Below, in pieces: positions 1 to 9,560 of a DNA stretch of 64,000 nucleotides. The notes beneath the pieces were generated by a model. That model searched no databases. It was not told the origin of the DNA and saw only the letters and a list, made by a program, of their open reading frames with translations. Source of the stretch: Psychroflexus planctonicus (GTDB taxonomy: Bacteria > Bacteroidota > Bacteroidia > Flavobacteriales > Flavobacteriaceae); NCBI RefSeq assembly GCF_014640195.1, contig NZ_BMGM01000005.1, forward strand, positions 186,001 through 250,000, in the 5' to 3' direction. Made by a program: the position numbers and the translations under genes. Each line of letters begins with the position of its first letter. Position 1 is the first letter of the stretch.

Positions 1-1674
1 ACACTAAGTCCAGCGCTTTGTGCTTTGATTTTCAAACCCAAAAATCAGCAGAAAAAATCTTTTTTAAATCGATTTTATACTGCATTCAATACAGGATTTG
101 ACGCCACAAAACAAAAATACTCCAAATCGCTTGGCTTTTTAATTCGCTACAAATGGATAAGCTTCGGAATATTGGCTCTTGCCATCGGTGCTATTTTTTG
201 GATAGACAATAGCACACCCAAAGGTTTTGTCCCGACCGAAGACCGTGGCGTCATTTTCATGAACGTAGAACTTCCACCCGGCGCCAGTTTAGATCGAACT
301 TTTACAGCGACCGACAGCATTTATCAAAGCATAAAAAAAATCAAAGGTATTCGGAATGCTTCCATCACCAGCGGACGAAATTTCTTCGCCGGTTCAGGAA
401 GCTCTTACGCACAAGGCTTCATCATTTTAGATGCTTGGGAAGAACGCACAAGCGATGAAACCAGTGTTGACGCTTTAATCGCTAAAATGAATGAAGCAAC
501 AAGTGATATTTACGATGCCAACATCATTTTTTTCACACCATCAAGTGTTCCGGGATATGGAAGCGCCGATGGATTTGAAGTGCAATTAGTCGATCAAAAA
601 TACGGTAGCTTAGACGATTTAGACAAAGCAGCAAAAGAATTTGTGAGCCTACTAAATCAAGATCAACGGGTTGCTTTTGCATCCAATTCCTTCAACACTA
701 ATTTTCCACAATTGCGATTGGATATTGATGTGGCTAAAGCTAAAACCAGCGGAATACAAATTAATAATATCGTAGGAACACTTCAGGCTTACATCGGTGG
801 TTTTTACGTAAGCGATTTCAACCGATTTGGAAAACAGTTTCGGGTTTTTGTACAGGCATATCCAGAAGACCGACAAAAAATAGACGATCTGAACAGTATT
901 TTTGTGAAAACGCAAAACGAAGAAATGGCACCCATCTCTGAATTTGTGAGTTTAAACAAAGTTTACGGTCCACAAACGGTAAAACGCTTCAATTTGTTTA
1001 ATGCAGTTGCCATCAATGGTTCATCTGCACCCGGATTTAGCTCGGGAGAAGCAATTGAAGCCGTTCGGGAAGCAGCGGAACAACTCCCCAATAATTATGG
1101 AATCGATTTTTCTGGAATCACACGTGAAGAAGTAAACGTAGCAGGTCAATCTATAATTGTATTTTTACTTAGTGTGTTGTTTGCCTATTTCTTCTTAGCT
1201 GCACAGTACGAAAGTTATTTGCTTCCATTTGTGGTCATTTTATCTTTGCCAACTGGAGTAATGGGCGCCTATTTAGTTACCTTTATCTTTGGTTTAGAAA
1301 ACAATATCTATTTTCAAATCGCTTTGGTAATGCTGGTCGGTTTGTTGGCTAAAAATGCTATTTTAATTGTAGAATTTGCTATTCAACGCAGGCGACAAGG
1401 CTACAGCATTGTGCGCTCTTCTTTAGATGCTGCCAATACTAGATTACGCCCGATTTTAATGACTTCACTGGCATTTGTGCTTGGTTTGTTGCCTCTGGTT
1501 TTAGCGACAGGTGTTGGAGCAAAAGGAAACCAATCCATCGGAACGGGAGCTGCCGGTGGTTTACTAATTGGTACTATTTTCGGAATATTTATCATTCCTG
1601 TATTCTTCAGTATCTTTCAATTTCTACAGGAAAAAATTACAGGTAAACCCGAAATTACAAAACCAACTGAATGA
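1..1674 (+). CDS. RND efflux transporter permease, HAE1/AcrB type (5' truncated by window edge)
   Basis: This is the C-terminal 557 residues of an inner-membrane proton-driven drug/solute exporter of the AcrB type. The reading frame is already open at base 1 and begins with TLSPALCA, the conserved end of a membrane helix in the middle of AcrB proteins, so the start codon lies upstream of the window; the TTG at 25 is not the start. What follows is the second periplasmic porter/docking half, then helices 8-12, with the family signatures AQYESYLLP, GLLAKNAILIVEFA and RPILMTSLAFVLGLLPL. The stop overlaps the next gene's ATG (ATGA), which encodes the matching outer-membrane factor, so the two are translationally coupled parts of one tripartite pump. 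The periplasmic adaptor is presumably upstream. Substrate cannot be inferred. Confidence 0.95.
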   Translation, partial: TLSPALCALIFKPKNQQKKSFLNRFYTAFNTGFDATKQKYSKSLGFLIRYKWISFGILALAIGAIFWIDNSTPKGFVPTEDRGVIFMNVELPPGASLDRTFTATDSIYQSIKKIKGIRNASITSGRNFFAGSGSSYAQGFIILDAWEERTSDETSVDALIAKMNEATSDIYDANIIFFTPSSVPGYGSADGFEVQLVDQKYGSLDDLDKAAKEFVSLLNQDQRVAFASNSFNTNFPQLRLDIDVAKAKTSGIQINNIVGTLQAYIGGFYVSDFNRFGKQFRVFVQAYPEDRQKIDDLNSIFVKTQNEEMAPISEFVSLNKVYGPQTVKRFNLFNAVAINGSSAPGFSSGEAIEAVREAAEQLPNNYGIDFSGITREEVNVAGQSIIVFLLSVLFAYFFLAAQYESYLLPFVVILSLPTGVMGAYLVTFIFGLENNIYFQIALVMLVGLLAKNAILIVEFAIQRRRQGYSIVRSSLDAANTRLRPILMTSLAFVLGLLPLVLATGVGAKGNQSIGTGAAGGLLIGTIFGIFIIPVFFSIFQFLQEKITGKPEITKPTE

Positions 1675-3080
1675 TGAAAAATTGGAAATCTTATAGCTTA
1701 TTATTTACTTTTTTCAGCTTCATTTTGTTGATGCAATCCTGTTTTGTGGCGAAAGATTATGAAACTCCAGAAGATTTTAAACCAGATGAAAAGCTTTTTA
1801 GAACCGATGAAATTCAGCAAGACTCCACTTCTATAGTCGATTTTTCATGGAAGGAAGTATTTACAGACAGCATACTTCAAAATCACATTGAAACCGCCTT
1901 AGAAAACAACTTAGATATTCGTATTGCATTGCAACAAATCGCCATAGCTAATTCCTATTCCAAAGAAGGAAAGGCAGGTTATTTCCCAAGTTTGGAATTG
2001 GGTGGTGGTGTGAATTATCAAAATTTAGCTCCCAATTCGCAGTTTGGAGATTTCTTTAACTCCATTACACAATATGAATCTTCGGTAACATTAGCATGGG
2101 AAGCCGATGTGTGGGGAAAAATTAGAAGCAATCGCAGAGCTACACAAGCAGAATTTTTCCAGAGCATTGCGGGACATCAAGCCGTAAAAACCAGACTTGT
2201 TGCCGATGTAGCTTCAACTTATTTTGAACTTTTATCCTTGGACGAGCGTATTTCCATTACAGAAGAAACCATAGCGACACGCGAAAAAAGCCTAGCTACA
2301 ACGGAAGCCTTAAAAGAAGCTGGACAACTTACCGCTGTTGCCGTAAAACAAACCGAAGCACAATTGTACACGGCAAAAGCCATTTTAATCGATTTAAAAA
2401 ATGAATTGCGCATAGCGGAAAATACCCTGTCCATTTTAAAAGGCGAAGAACCCAAGTCTCAAAAGCGTTCGAGCTTGCAACAACAAGACATCAATCAGGA
2501 AATGAAAACAGGTGTGCCTTTAAATTTGCTGAGTAACAGACCCGATGTATTGCAGGCGGAAGCTTCATTTAGAAATGCATTTGAATTGACCAACGTAGCA
2601 CGAACCAACTTTTACCCATCATTCAATTTAACTTCCAATGTAGGTTTACAAAGTTTAAGCTGGAGCGATTTTTTCAGTTTAAACTCGGTATTTTCGAATG
2701 TATTAGGCAATTTCACTCAACCTTTATTTAATCGTAGAGCCATCAAAACCCAATTGGAAGTAAGCGAAGCCCAACAAGAAATCGCTGCCTTGCAATTTCA
2801 ACAAACCTTATTAACTGCGGGTAGAGAAGTTTCAGATGCTTTATACAGCTACGAAATGCTTTCTGAAAAAGTAGAAATAAAAGAAAAGGAATTCCAAGCT
2901 TATGAAAAAGCCTTCGATTATTCAGAAGAGTTGCTTAAAAAGGGACTTGCCAATTATTTAGAAGTACTTACTGCGCAAGAAAATGTGCTCAATACGGAAT
3001 TGGATTTGGTAAACAATCAACAAGCTTTACTGCAATCCAGCATCGATTTATACCGCGCTTTAGGCGGTGGTTGGCGGTAA
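1671..3080 (+). CDS. TolC/NodT-family outer-membrane efflux lipoprotein
   Basis: Outer-membrane channel of a tripartite efflux pump, 469 residues. The N-terminus is a lipoprotein signal peptide with lipobox MQSC (Cys at about residue 24). Two OEP repeats of long helices and short strands follow, including the typical LNLLSNRPDVLQAEASF near the middle and a C-terminal helix ending in SSIDLYRALGGGW, the usual end of NodT-type factors. Its ATG overlaps the stop of the upstream RND permease by four bases, so it is the last gene of that operon. It converges on the next gene with only six bases between the stops. Family assignment is firm; the exported compound is unknown. Confidence 0.95.
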   Translation: MMKNWKSYSLLFTFFSFILLMQSCFVAKDYETPEDFKPDEKLFRTDEIQQDSTSIVDFSWKEVFTDSILQNHIETALENNLDIRIALQQIAIANSYSKEGKAGYFPSLELGGGVNYQNLAPNSQFGDFFNSITQYESSVTLAWEADVWGKIRSNRRATQAEFFQSIAGHQAVKTRLVADVASTYFELLSLDERISITEETIATREKSLATTEALKEAGQLTAVAVKQTEAQLYTAKAILIDLKNELRIAENTLSILKGEEPKSQKRSSLQQQDINQEMKTGVPLNLLSNRPDVLQAEASFRNAFELTNVARTNFYPSFNLTSNVGLQSLSWSDFFSLNSVFSNVLGNFTQPLFNRRAIKTQLEVSEAQQEIAALQFQQTLLTAGREVSDALYSYEMLSEKVEIKEKEFQAYEKAFDYSEELLKKGLANYLEVLTAQENVLNTELDLVNNQQALLQSSIDLYRALGGGWR

Positions 3081-3086
3081 TTGACA

Positions 3087-5132
3087 TCAATTTTCTGTTT
3101 TAATATCTTCTTCTGATTGTTCTTTTCTTGGTGGCCAGAAAAATACACTTGGACTGTTAAAAAAATAAGTGCCTACAGAAATAATAATCGCTTTAAACTC
3201 AAAAAGTGGAATCCTTCTCGACCTAAAAGCTAATAACATTGACAGACCAAAACTCACCCAAAAATTCATAAAACCAATACCAAAAATTCCAATGAAAGAC
3301 CAAATCATCATCTCTGTAGAAAGGGTGAAACCTGAACCATACATACCCAAAGCAAAATTTCCACTAGAAAAGGCAATGTGACGAATGTCTAAATTCAATC
3401 CAAGAAAAACACCAATAGAAGCTGTACTTCCCATAAACACACCAAACCAAAAATTAGACATGATGCCAGCCCATTTTTTTTCAATAAATTGAGCCAGTTT
3501 TAAAGCAAATTTTTTACCGAAGCGCTTTTTAAGAAAAGGGTGTTTACCTATTCTGGCATAAATGTTATTAAATTTATTTCGGTTGGCTATTCCACCAGCA
3601 ATAACGCCAGATAAAAATAAAAATATACCTGCAATACCTGCATGAAATATGGCAAGCGATTTACTAGGGTTTAGGTTTTTAATCAGTTTTTCCCATTTGG
3701 CTTCTGGAATATTGTAATCGATATTCAAATCTACTAGATAAACCACCAACATGGCTACGGGAAAAGCCATGATGACGTTTCCGATAAATGCCACAATTTG
3801 AGAACGAAATACTTCCGAAAAAAGCTTCGCAAAAACCTTGTGCTTGGTGCGTTTGGAACCTTCTTTTTTTAATCCCTTTTCTAAAGCAGAAATCAAAGTA
3901 GAAGCCGTCATGGCAGGTTGCTTGGTGGCTAAAGTAAAGCCGAGCAAATACAAAATTACAAAGCCTATAGAATAATTCATACTAAACACAAAAGCTTCGC
4001 CAAAACTGCTAAGTTCCAACTTAGAAAGCAACACCTTAGATACACACATCAAACCAACAATAAGGCCACCACCTATGGATGTTCGCAACATATTAAAGTA
4101 ACCTTTTTTGTTTTCTGTAATGTAATGTTCTCCCGTTTTGGCAGTTTGTTCAGTAATTTCGTAAGACAAAAGTCGGGTGCCTTCATCAAAAAACTTTCTG
4201 ATGTTGTTTTTGTAGCAATTGTGTTTGATGAGTCTTTTACCCAGATTAATGGTATTTTCTCTCAAGTCATTTTCATCATTCCCAGCAAGAAAAGGCAAAG
4301 TAACTTCAAGGCGAATAAGTTGTCTTTTAATGCGCATTAAAATTTGATTTACCCGAAGTGAAATGCCAAATTTCTTACTGTTTTTAAAGGCTTGATTTAC
4401 ATAATCTTTACATTGTTGAAGCAATACAAAAAGATGTTTAAAATCTTCATCATCTGGATCGATGCAATGTTTATCATCATTTAAAATTCGTTTTTCAATA
4501 AGGCTCAAATCGTTTTGAAAAGCCACAAACGGACTTTCCAAATTGTTGTATTCGGGAACCATTTTCATCACTTTAGCTTCCAAAGCATTGCCACAAATCC
4601 GCAAGGTCATGACTTCAAAAGCAAACAGCAATTCAGATAGTGGTGATGCTACTTCTTTAGATGTGTGAAAAGGCTTAAATTCTAAAAGGGTGAATAAAAT
4701 TCTAAATTCACCCGGATCGATTTTTTCTATCCACTCTGGGTCTGTCGACTTATAAAAAACTTGATTTAAGATGTATTCTAAATTGCTTTCTTCAGGTTGC
4801 TTGGGCAAGAACCTATCGAATAATTTTTCTTTTATTTCATACAAAAAATCAGATTCTTCGGGTATGCCTGCATCGCTGATAATGGCATGGAAAACTTTTT
4901 CTTTTAATAGTGCATTAATGTAGGCGGCAAAATTCGCTCTGTAGGAGTTATTGCTTTCTAAAATTTCGATGAAAGGAACTATTGAAACAGCTTGGTCTTC
5001 CTTTATTTTTTTTGGTCTGAAAAAATCTACCAATTTCACCAACAAGTCTAGTTGAGAGCTTACATTTTCCCATGAATCATCTTTAAAATAGGTGTTGAAA
5101 TACTCCTGTAAATCTTGTTTTTTATCGGTCAT
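3087..5132 (-). CDS. Gcr/SpecificRecomb-family (PF10136) polytopic membrane protein, so-called site-specific recombinase
   Basis: A 681-residue protein with a soluble, mostly helical N-terminal half (about 1-345) and a C-terminal half with several hydrophobic segments (about 350-650). The segment FALNY/FSMNYSIGFV followed by TLATKQPAMTA is the hallmark of the family named after gonococcal Gcr. The recombinase label is historical: the sequence has no serine- or tyrosine-recombinase active site and looks like an integral membrane protein, so I would not treat this as a mobile-element gene. The function of the family is unknown to me. It is a single gene, convergent with the efflux operon and followed upstream by the S9 peptidase on the same strand. 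Confidence 0.8.
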   Translation of the reverse strand: MTDKKQDLQEYFNTYFKDDSWENVSSQLDLLVKLVDFFRPKKIKEDQAVSIVPFIEILESNNSYRANFAAYINALLKEKVFHAIISDAGIPEESDFLYEIKEKLFDRFLPKQPEESNLEYILNQVFYKSTDPEWIEKIDPGEFRILFTLLEFKPFHTSKEVASPLSELLFAFEVMTLRICGNALEAKVMKMVPEYNNLESPFVAFQNDLSLIEKRILNDDKHCIDPDDEDFKHLFVLLQQCKDYVNQAFKNSKKFGISLRVNQILMRIKRQLIRLEVTLPFLAGNDENDLRENTINLGKRLIKHNCYKNNIRKFFDEGTRLLSYEITEQTAKTGEHYITENKKGYFNMLRTSIGGGLIVGLMCVSKVLLSKLELSSFGEAFVFSMNYSIGFVILYLLGFTLATKQPAMTASTLISALEKGLKKEGSKRTKHKVFAKLFSEVFRSQIVAFIGNVIMAFPVAMLVVYLVDLNIDYNIPEAKWEKLIKNLNPSKSLAIFHAGIAGIFLFLSGVIAGGIANRNKFNNIYARIGKHPFLKKRFGKKFALKLAQFIEKKWAGIMSNFWFGVFMGSTASIGVFLGLNLDIRHIAFSSGNFALGMYGSGFTLSTEMMIWSFIGIFGIGFMNFWVSFGLSMLLAFRSRRIPLFEFKAIIISVGTYFFNSPSVFFWPPRKEQSEEDIKTEN

Positions 5133-5221
5133 ATTCAGTAAAAACTCAAATTTAGCACGCTTTTATGGATTATGGGTACTATTTATTTTGGTTTTAACCA
5201 AGTGCAGCTGTCATAAACAAA

Positions 5222-7585
5222 TTAATATTTCTCTAGCAAAGTTTCATCAAACAACTTTAAAATGCGTTTGTATTCATCTATCCAACTACTGGGTTGGGTA
5301 AATCCGTGACCTTCTATGGGATAAACTGCCATTTCCCAATTATCCTTTTGCAACTCAATTAAGCGTTGAGATAAGCGTACCACATCTTGAAAATGCACAT
5401 TGGTGTCAATCATGCCGTGCGCAATGAGCAGGTTTCCTTCTAAACCTTCAGCAAAGTAAATGGGACTGGATTTTCGGTAAGCATCTGGGTCGGTAGTCGG
5501 TTCGTTTAAAATGTTGCTGGTATACGCATGATTGTAGTGTGCCCAATCGGTAACCGAACGCAAAGCCGCGCCGGCAGCAAAAGTTTCTGCTTCATTAAAC
5601 ATTGCCATTAAGGTGATGAATCCGCCATAGCTTCCACCGTAAATTCCTACTTTTTCTGAATCAATCCCATACTTTTCTACTAAAAACTGAACTGCATCTA
5701 CTTGGTCACTTAAATCTTTTCCGCCCATATGTCTATAAATTCCAGTTCGCCAATCGGCTCCATAACCTGCACTTCCACGGTAATCTACATCAATTACGGT
5801 GTAGCCTAAATCGCTTAGCAAATTATGAAACATGTATTCCCGAAAATAACTCGACCACCATCGATGCGCATTTTGTAAATAACCTGCACCGTGCACAAAA
5901 ACTACTGCCGCATTGTTCTTTGCTTCGGAAGTGGGTTGATATAATCTAGCATGTACTTCAGCTCCATCAGAAGCTGTAAACGTGATGAATTCAGGCGTTT
6001 TCCAATTATACGCTGTAAATTCATTTGAAGCTCCATTGGTCAACTGAACGGGTTTTGCTTTAGTCGAATTTTTCTGCAAATACAATTCCAAAGGTTGATT
6101 GGCGGTAGAATGTAAAATAGCCAAGTGCTTTTCGTCTGGCGAAAGGCTAACCATATTGCTTCCCTTCATGGAAGTGAGCTGTTGTTTTTTACTTCCGTCC
6201 ATCTTCATTTTATAAAAATGTCGTTCGCCGGAATGCACTTCTGAAGATGTGAAATACCAATGTTTTTTATCATTAGAAATAAAAGAATCAAAAATTTCAA
6301 ATTCACCAGAAGTCAATGCTTTTTTAGTATTCGTTTTCAAATTGAAGCGGTACAAATGTGAATAACCCGTTTCTTCAGATTGAAAATAAATTTCATCGTG
6401 ATTTGGTATAAATCCCCAAGTTGCATAATTAGCGTAGGAGTTTATGCCAGGTCCACCAATCCAAGCTTCGTTGTGTTGATGGTCGAGCACTTTTAAGGAT
6501 TTGTTTTCAGCATCAATACTGCAAATCCAGCGATGTTTATTGTCGTTAGAACGAATGTCTATCACTGCGAAATCACCTCTTTCAGAAAACTTTACTTCCG
6601 AAAATTGAAGGCTTCTTTCCCAAACGCTCCAATCTTTGTCGGGATAATCTTTTGTGAATTCTGGGAGTTTGGTTAAATCAGGCAAGTCAGGTGTTTCAAT
6701 TTGAAAAACCGTATCTTGTTTTATATCATACAGGTATAGTTCTTCGGCAGCGGGTTTTTGTCCTACTTTTGGACGTGTAGAAAGCTCTTCGGTATACCCT
6801 GATTCATCAACAAAATCAGGAACAAAAGTAGCTTTGCTTTTGCTGGGTAAGCGTAGCGAAAAATAAATGTGTTCTAAGTTTGGCGAAAGTTGAATCTGCC
6901 GAAGTTGCTTGTCTTCTTGGTAAAACACAAACTTATCTTCACGTTCTTTTCGTTGATTTTTTCTAGCTTCGGAAGCTTCCTTTTTAGCTTTAACTTCTGC
7001 TAACAAGTTTCGGTTTTCTTCTTCCAACCAAGTTTCGGTTTCATTTTTTGAAGAATTGGAACCGGAAGGCTTATTTCCTTTTTTGAAGTTAGTTAACTTT
7101 TCTAGTTTCATACGTTCTACATCCAAAAGAAATAGATTCCCATTGTGTTGAAAGCTGATGTGTTGATCTGAAATAAATTCAGCATTACCTATTCGACCAT
7201 CCAGTTCTAAAATGGTCTTGGATTCGTTTTTAGAAAGCTTATAAATGATAAGTTGGTTTCCTTCGGTTTTTAATTTACGTTTTTGGTCTTTACTGTATGA
7301 TGCAAAAGTGGAAGCGGTTTCTTCTTTTTCATGTCTTGCAATTTTTTGAAGCTTTTCAAAATTTTTACCGCTCAGCATATAAATGGAATCGTCTTCAGGA
7401 CGGCTATTTCGGTCCTGAAAATAAATGATTTTACTTTGTTCATCCCATTGAATGTTCTCTGGAGAAACTCCCATCCAACTCGGATGCTGCATGATGTGTT
7501 CTACGCTTAAATTTGAAGTTTGGGCGTAAAAAACGGTGTTTGCAAACAACAAAACGAAGCTAATTATAGTGTATTTATATTTCAT
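5222..7585 (-). CDS. Secreted S9-family prolyl oligopeptidase (dipeptidyl-peptidase-like)
   Basis: A 787-residue serine peptidase with a cleavable signal peptide (about 1-22, ending FYAQ), a long beta-propeller-like N-terminal part and a C-terminal alpha/beta-hydrolase domain from about residue 540. The nucleophile motif GGSYGG places Ser652; Asp727 (GMIDTNVHFQD) and His760 (EGHGF) complete the triad in the expected order. Family S9 enzymes cleave short peptides, often after proline, and the signal peptide places this one in the periplasm or outside, in peptide scavenging. A lysine- and glutamate-rich stretch near residues 165-220 interrupts the propeller, as is common in flavobacterial members. 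It is downstream of the DUF1028 gene but separated from it by 198 bases holding two repeat elements. Confidence 0.9.
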   Translation of the reverse strand: MKYKYTIISFVLLFANTVFYAQTSNLSVEHIMQHPSWMGVSPENIQWDEQSKIIYFQDRNSRPEDDSIYMLSGKNFEKLQKIARHEKEETASTFASYSKDQKRKLKTEGNQLIIYKLSKNESKTILELDGRIGNAEFISDQHISFQHNGNLFLLDVERMKLEKLTNFKKGNKPSGSNSSKNETETWLEEENRNLLAEVKAKKEASEARKNQRKEREDKFVFYQEDKQLRQIQLSPNLEHIYFSLRLPSKSKATFVPDFVDESGYTEELSTRPKVGQKPAAEELYLYDIKQDTVFQIETPDLPDLTKLPEFTKDYPDKDWSVWERSLQFSEVKFSERGDFAVIDIRSNDNKHRWICSIDAENKSLKVLDHQHNEAWIGGPGINSYANYATWGFIPNHDEIYFQSEETGYSHLYRFNLKTNTKKALTSGEFEIFDSFISNDKKHWYFTSSEVHSGERHFYKMKMDGSKKQQLTSMKGSNMVSLSPDEKHLAILHSTANQPLELYLQKNSTKAKPVQLTNGASNEFTAYNWKTPEFITFTASDGAEVHARLYQPTSEAKNNAAVVFVHGAGYLQNAHRWWSSYFREYMFHNLLSDLGYTVIDVDYRGSAGYGADWRTGIYRHMGGKDLSDQVDAVQFLVEKYGIDSEKVGIYGGSYGGFITLMAMFNEAETFAAGAALRSVTDWAHYNHAYTSNILNEPTTDPDAYRKSSPIYFAEGLEGNLLIAHGMIDTNVHFQDVVRLSQRLIELQKDNWEMAVYPIEGHGFTQPSSWIDEYKRILKLFDETLLEKY

Positions 7586-7614
7586 AGTTTTTGAGATTTA
7601 ATACCATTGTTTTT

Positions 7615-7664
7615 GTCACAAATACTCGTCAATAAAGCTTCGTGTTGATTAGCGCATTAGTGAC
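7615..7664. repeat. ATTAGTG-family hairpin element, copy 1 (GTCAC/GTGAC ends)
   Basis: A 50-bp element bounded by GTCAC (7615-7619) and its reverse complement GTGAC (7660-7664), containing ttcgtgttgattagcgcattag. It matches copy 2 at 7693-7770 in its right half. The outer stem pair differs from the GCCAC/GTGGC of copies 2 and 3 in a base-paired way, so the stem seems to have been kept. Confidence 0.6.
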
Positions 7665-7692
7665 TTTTCATTTTAATTTCCACAACTTTTTT

Positions 7693-7770
7693 GCCACAAA
7701 CCTACTTACAGTAAGCAGGTTCACGAATGTACACCAATAAATACTTCGTGTTAATTAGTGCATTAGTGGC
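7693..7770. repeat. ATTAGTG-family hairpin element, copy 2, with inner CCTACTTAC/GTAAGCAGG stem
   Basis: A 78-bp element running from GCCAC (7693-7697) to GTGGC (7766-7770). The right end has two tandem ATTAGTG words (7754-7760 and 7762-7768). Nested inside the left end is a second near-perfect hairpin CCTACTTAC-a-GTAAGCAGG (7701-7719). Related copies lie at 7615, 60590, 61087 and 61191. Confidence 0.65.
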
Positions 7771-7783
7771 TATTTCAAAAAAC

Positions 7784-8773
7784 CTATTTTTCTAATACTT
7801 TTAAATCTTCTCTGGTAAGAGAAATTACTTCCACTTCTACCAATCGGTATAACAAATGTTGCCAATTAGAATGTTTACTAATAATTTTCTTCATTTCTCG
7901 AGTTCCTTTTTCTTTTTGAGGAGATTGCATCATGGCCAATGCTTTCCAAAATTGAATTTCGATGTTTTCGGGCTGAAGTTTTTCTGCTTCTAGGTACAAA
8001 TTAAGTGCTTTGCTGAAATCTTTTTTCTCTAAAGCTACATCGGCTTCATTCATGTATTCATAGGCACGATGAACTTCTAAAAGTCGCTCCAATTCATCTA
8101 ATGGATAGGCTGCATCATCAACCCGTAAATCAATTTTTTTAACCGCGGGATTTATTGTTTTGTCTGATTTTCCATCTACAACCACCAAAGCAGCAGATTG
8201 CATTCCACGAATATCGCCACCGGCATTTTGTGCTTCTTTTAAGGTAGCTAAAACACGCTCAGCTAAAGGCAAATTTCTATTTCGTTGATAGGCTTCAACC
8301 ATGGCAGGAACAACATTTTTATTACTCATCATATTGGCTTGAACCGAAAAATTGGTTCCTACATAATGTGAAGCTTCTGCAATGCATTGTTCGCCTGTGT
8401 AAGCAAAAACTTCTCCCCGACTATTCATGATAGCTACTTGCCGAAAAGCTGCACCTTCATCTTTACTCATCACTTCTGAAAAAGCTTCTTTAGGCTGCGC
8501 ACCTTCTTCTAAAAATTCAAGTCCTTTAATACCATAATCTACATTTGCAAAAGATTGGGTTGCTACCACACCTACGCCTGCTTTAACCCAGGGTACCACT
8601 TTGCCAACCGCAAACCAATGGCTTTGCACACCCACAGCCATTTCGCCTGTTTTTTCATCGTAAGCAACTATGGAATAGGTATGGGCAAAATCGTCTTGTA
8701 AAGGAATTTTTTGCGATGTAGCATATTGAATAAAAACAGCTGAAAATAGCAGTGCGAAAAGTATATTTTTCAT
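7784..8773 (-). CDS. DUF1028 family Ntn-hydrolase-like secreted protein with C-terminal TPR-like region
   Basis: A 329-residue protein with a signal peptide (about 1-20) and then the DUF1028 (PF06267) fold: HTYSIVAYDEKTGEMAVGVQ, then AGVGVVATQSFANVDYG and MQSAALVVV. The family is structurally related to N-terminal nucleophile hydrolases, but its substrate is not established. Residues about 230-300 contain a helical repeat resembling a tetratricopeptide unit (ALEKKDFSKALNLYLEAEKL), a fusion seen in other Bacteroidota members as far as I recall. The gene is followed on the same strand by the S9 peptidase but separated from it by two repeat elements, so co-transcription is uncertain. Confidence 0.85.
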   Translation of the reverse strand: MKNILFALLFSAVFIQYATSQKIPLQDDFAHTYSIVAYDEKTGEMAVGVQSHWFAVGKVVPWVKAGVGVVATQSFANVDYGIKGLEFLEEGAQPKEAFSEVMSKDEGAAFRQVAIMNSRGEVFAYTGEQCIAEASHYVGTNFSVQANMMSNKNVVPAMVEAYQRNRNLPLAERVLATLKEAQNAGGDIRGMQSAALVVVDGKSDKTINPAVKKIDLRVDDAAYPLDELERLLEVHRAYEYMNEADVALEKKDFSKALNLYLEAEKLQPENIEIQFWKALAMMQSPQKEKGTREMKKIISKHSNWQHLLYRLVEVEVISLTREDLKVLEK

Positions 8774-8827
8774 TGAAAAGTTTTTAGAATTGAATAAAAT
8801 TGAAACAAAATTTGATTTTTTTGAAGC

Positions 8828-9481
8828 TTACAACTTCATCTCAGGCACCTCGTTTGGAACAATCATTTCACCTTCAGTAGCATTTTTTATTTCTTCTACA
8901 CTCACGCCTGGTGCTCGCTCTAGTAATTTGAATTTTCCACCTACCACTTCTAAAACGGCTAAATTGGTTACAATTTTAGTTACGCATTTTACTCCAGTAA
9001 GCGGTAATGAACAGGATTTGAGTAACTTTGAAGCGCCCGCTCTATTGGTATGCATCATGGCCACAATAATGTTTTCGGCAGAACCCACCAAATCCATTGC
9101 GCCGCCCATTCCTTTTACCATTTTACCTGGAATTTTCCAGTTGGCAATATCGCCTTCTTGCGAAACTTCCATCGCACCCAAAATGGTTAAATCTACGTGC
9201 TGACCACGAATCATTCCGAAACTCATAGCCGAATCGAAAAAACTGGCTCCTGGACGAGCCGTGATGGTTTGCTTTCCCGCGTTGATTAAATCGGGATCCA
9301 CTTCGCCTTCTAAAGGAAATGGTCCCATGCCTAAAATTCCATTTTCGCTTTGAAATTCTACTTCTATATCGTCTCTAACAAAGTTGGCTACCAAGGTAGG
9401 AATGCCAATTCCTAAATTTACGTAGTATCCATCTTTTACTTCTTTGGCTATGCGTTGTGCTATTCCGTTTTTGTCTAACAT
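8828..9481 (-). CDS. scoB: 3-oxoacid CoA-transferase subunit B
   Basis: Beta subunit (217 residues) of succinyl-CoA:3-ketoacid CoA-transferase, which moves CoA from succinyl-CoA to acetoacetate or a similar 3-oxoacid. The catalytic glutamate that forms the enzyme-CoA thioester is Glu46 in the motif SENGILGMGPF. The glycine-rich VNLGIGIPTLVANF at residues 21-34 and the LTGVKCVTKIVTNLAV segment near the end are typical. Its partner, subunit A, lies immediately upstream on the same strand, 126 bases away. That gap contains a strong inverted repeat (9561-9593), so the two genes are not as tightly coupled as in many scoAB operons. Function is secure; physiological substrate is inferred. Confidence 0.93.
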   Translation of the reverse strand: MLDKNGIAQRIAKEVKDGYYVNLGIGIPTLVANFVRDDIEVEFQSENGILGMGPFPLEGEVDPDLINAGKQTITARPGASFFDSAMSFGMIRGQHVDLTILGAMEVSQEGDIANWKIPGKMVKGMGGAMDLVGSAENIIVAMMHTNRAGASKLLKSCSLPLTGVKCVTKIVTNLAVLEVVGGKFKLLERAPGVSVEEIKNATEGEMIVPNEVPEMKL

Positions 9482-9560
9482 GTTTTATAATTTGAAAATT
9501 ATCTAATTTGATAATTTTGTTTTTTTTGCTGTTGAAATTATTTTCATAGGGATTGATTTA

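Noticed and set aside
25-1674. RND permease gene starting at the TTG at 25
   Set aside because: The frame is open to base 1 and encodes conserved AcrB helix residues before the TTG, so the gene is truncated by the window edge.
3087-5132. Site-specific recombinase of a mobile element
   Set aside because: The family name is historical. The protein is polytopic in its C-terminal half and has no recombinase catalytic motif, and no attachment sites are seen around it.
8790-9203. Plus-strand open frame opposite scoB
   Set aside because: It is a shadow of a well-conserved gene on the minus strand and its translation resembles no protein.
9495-9518. Second hairpin just upstream of scoB as a terminator
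   Set aside because: AAAATTATC/GATAATTTT is entirely AT apart from one pair, and its T-run faces the plus strand, opposite to the operon.
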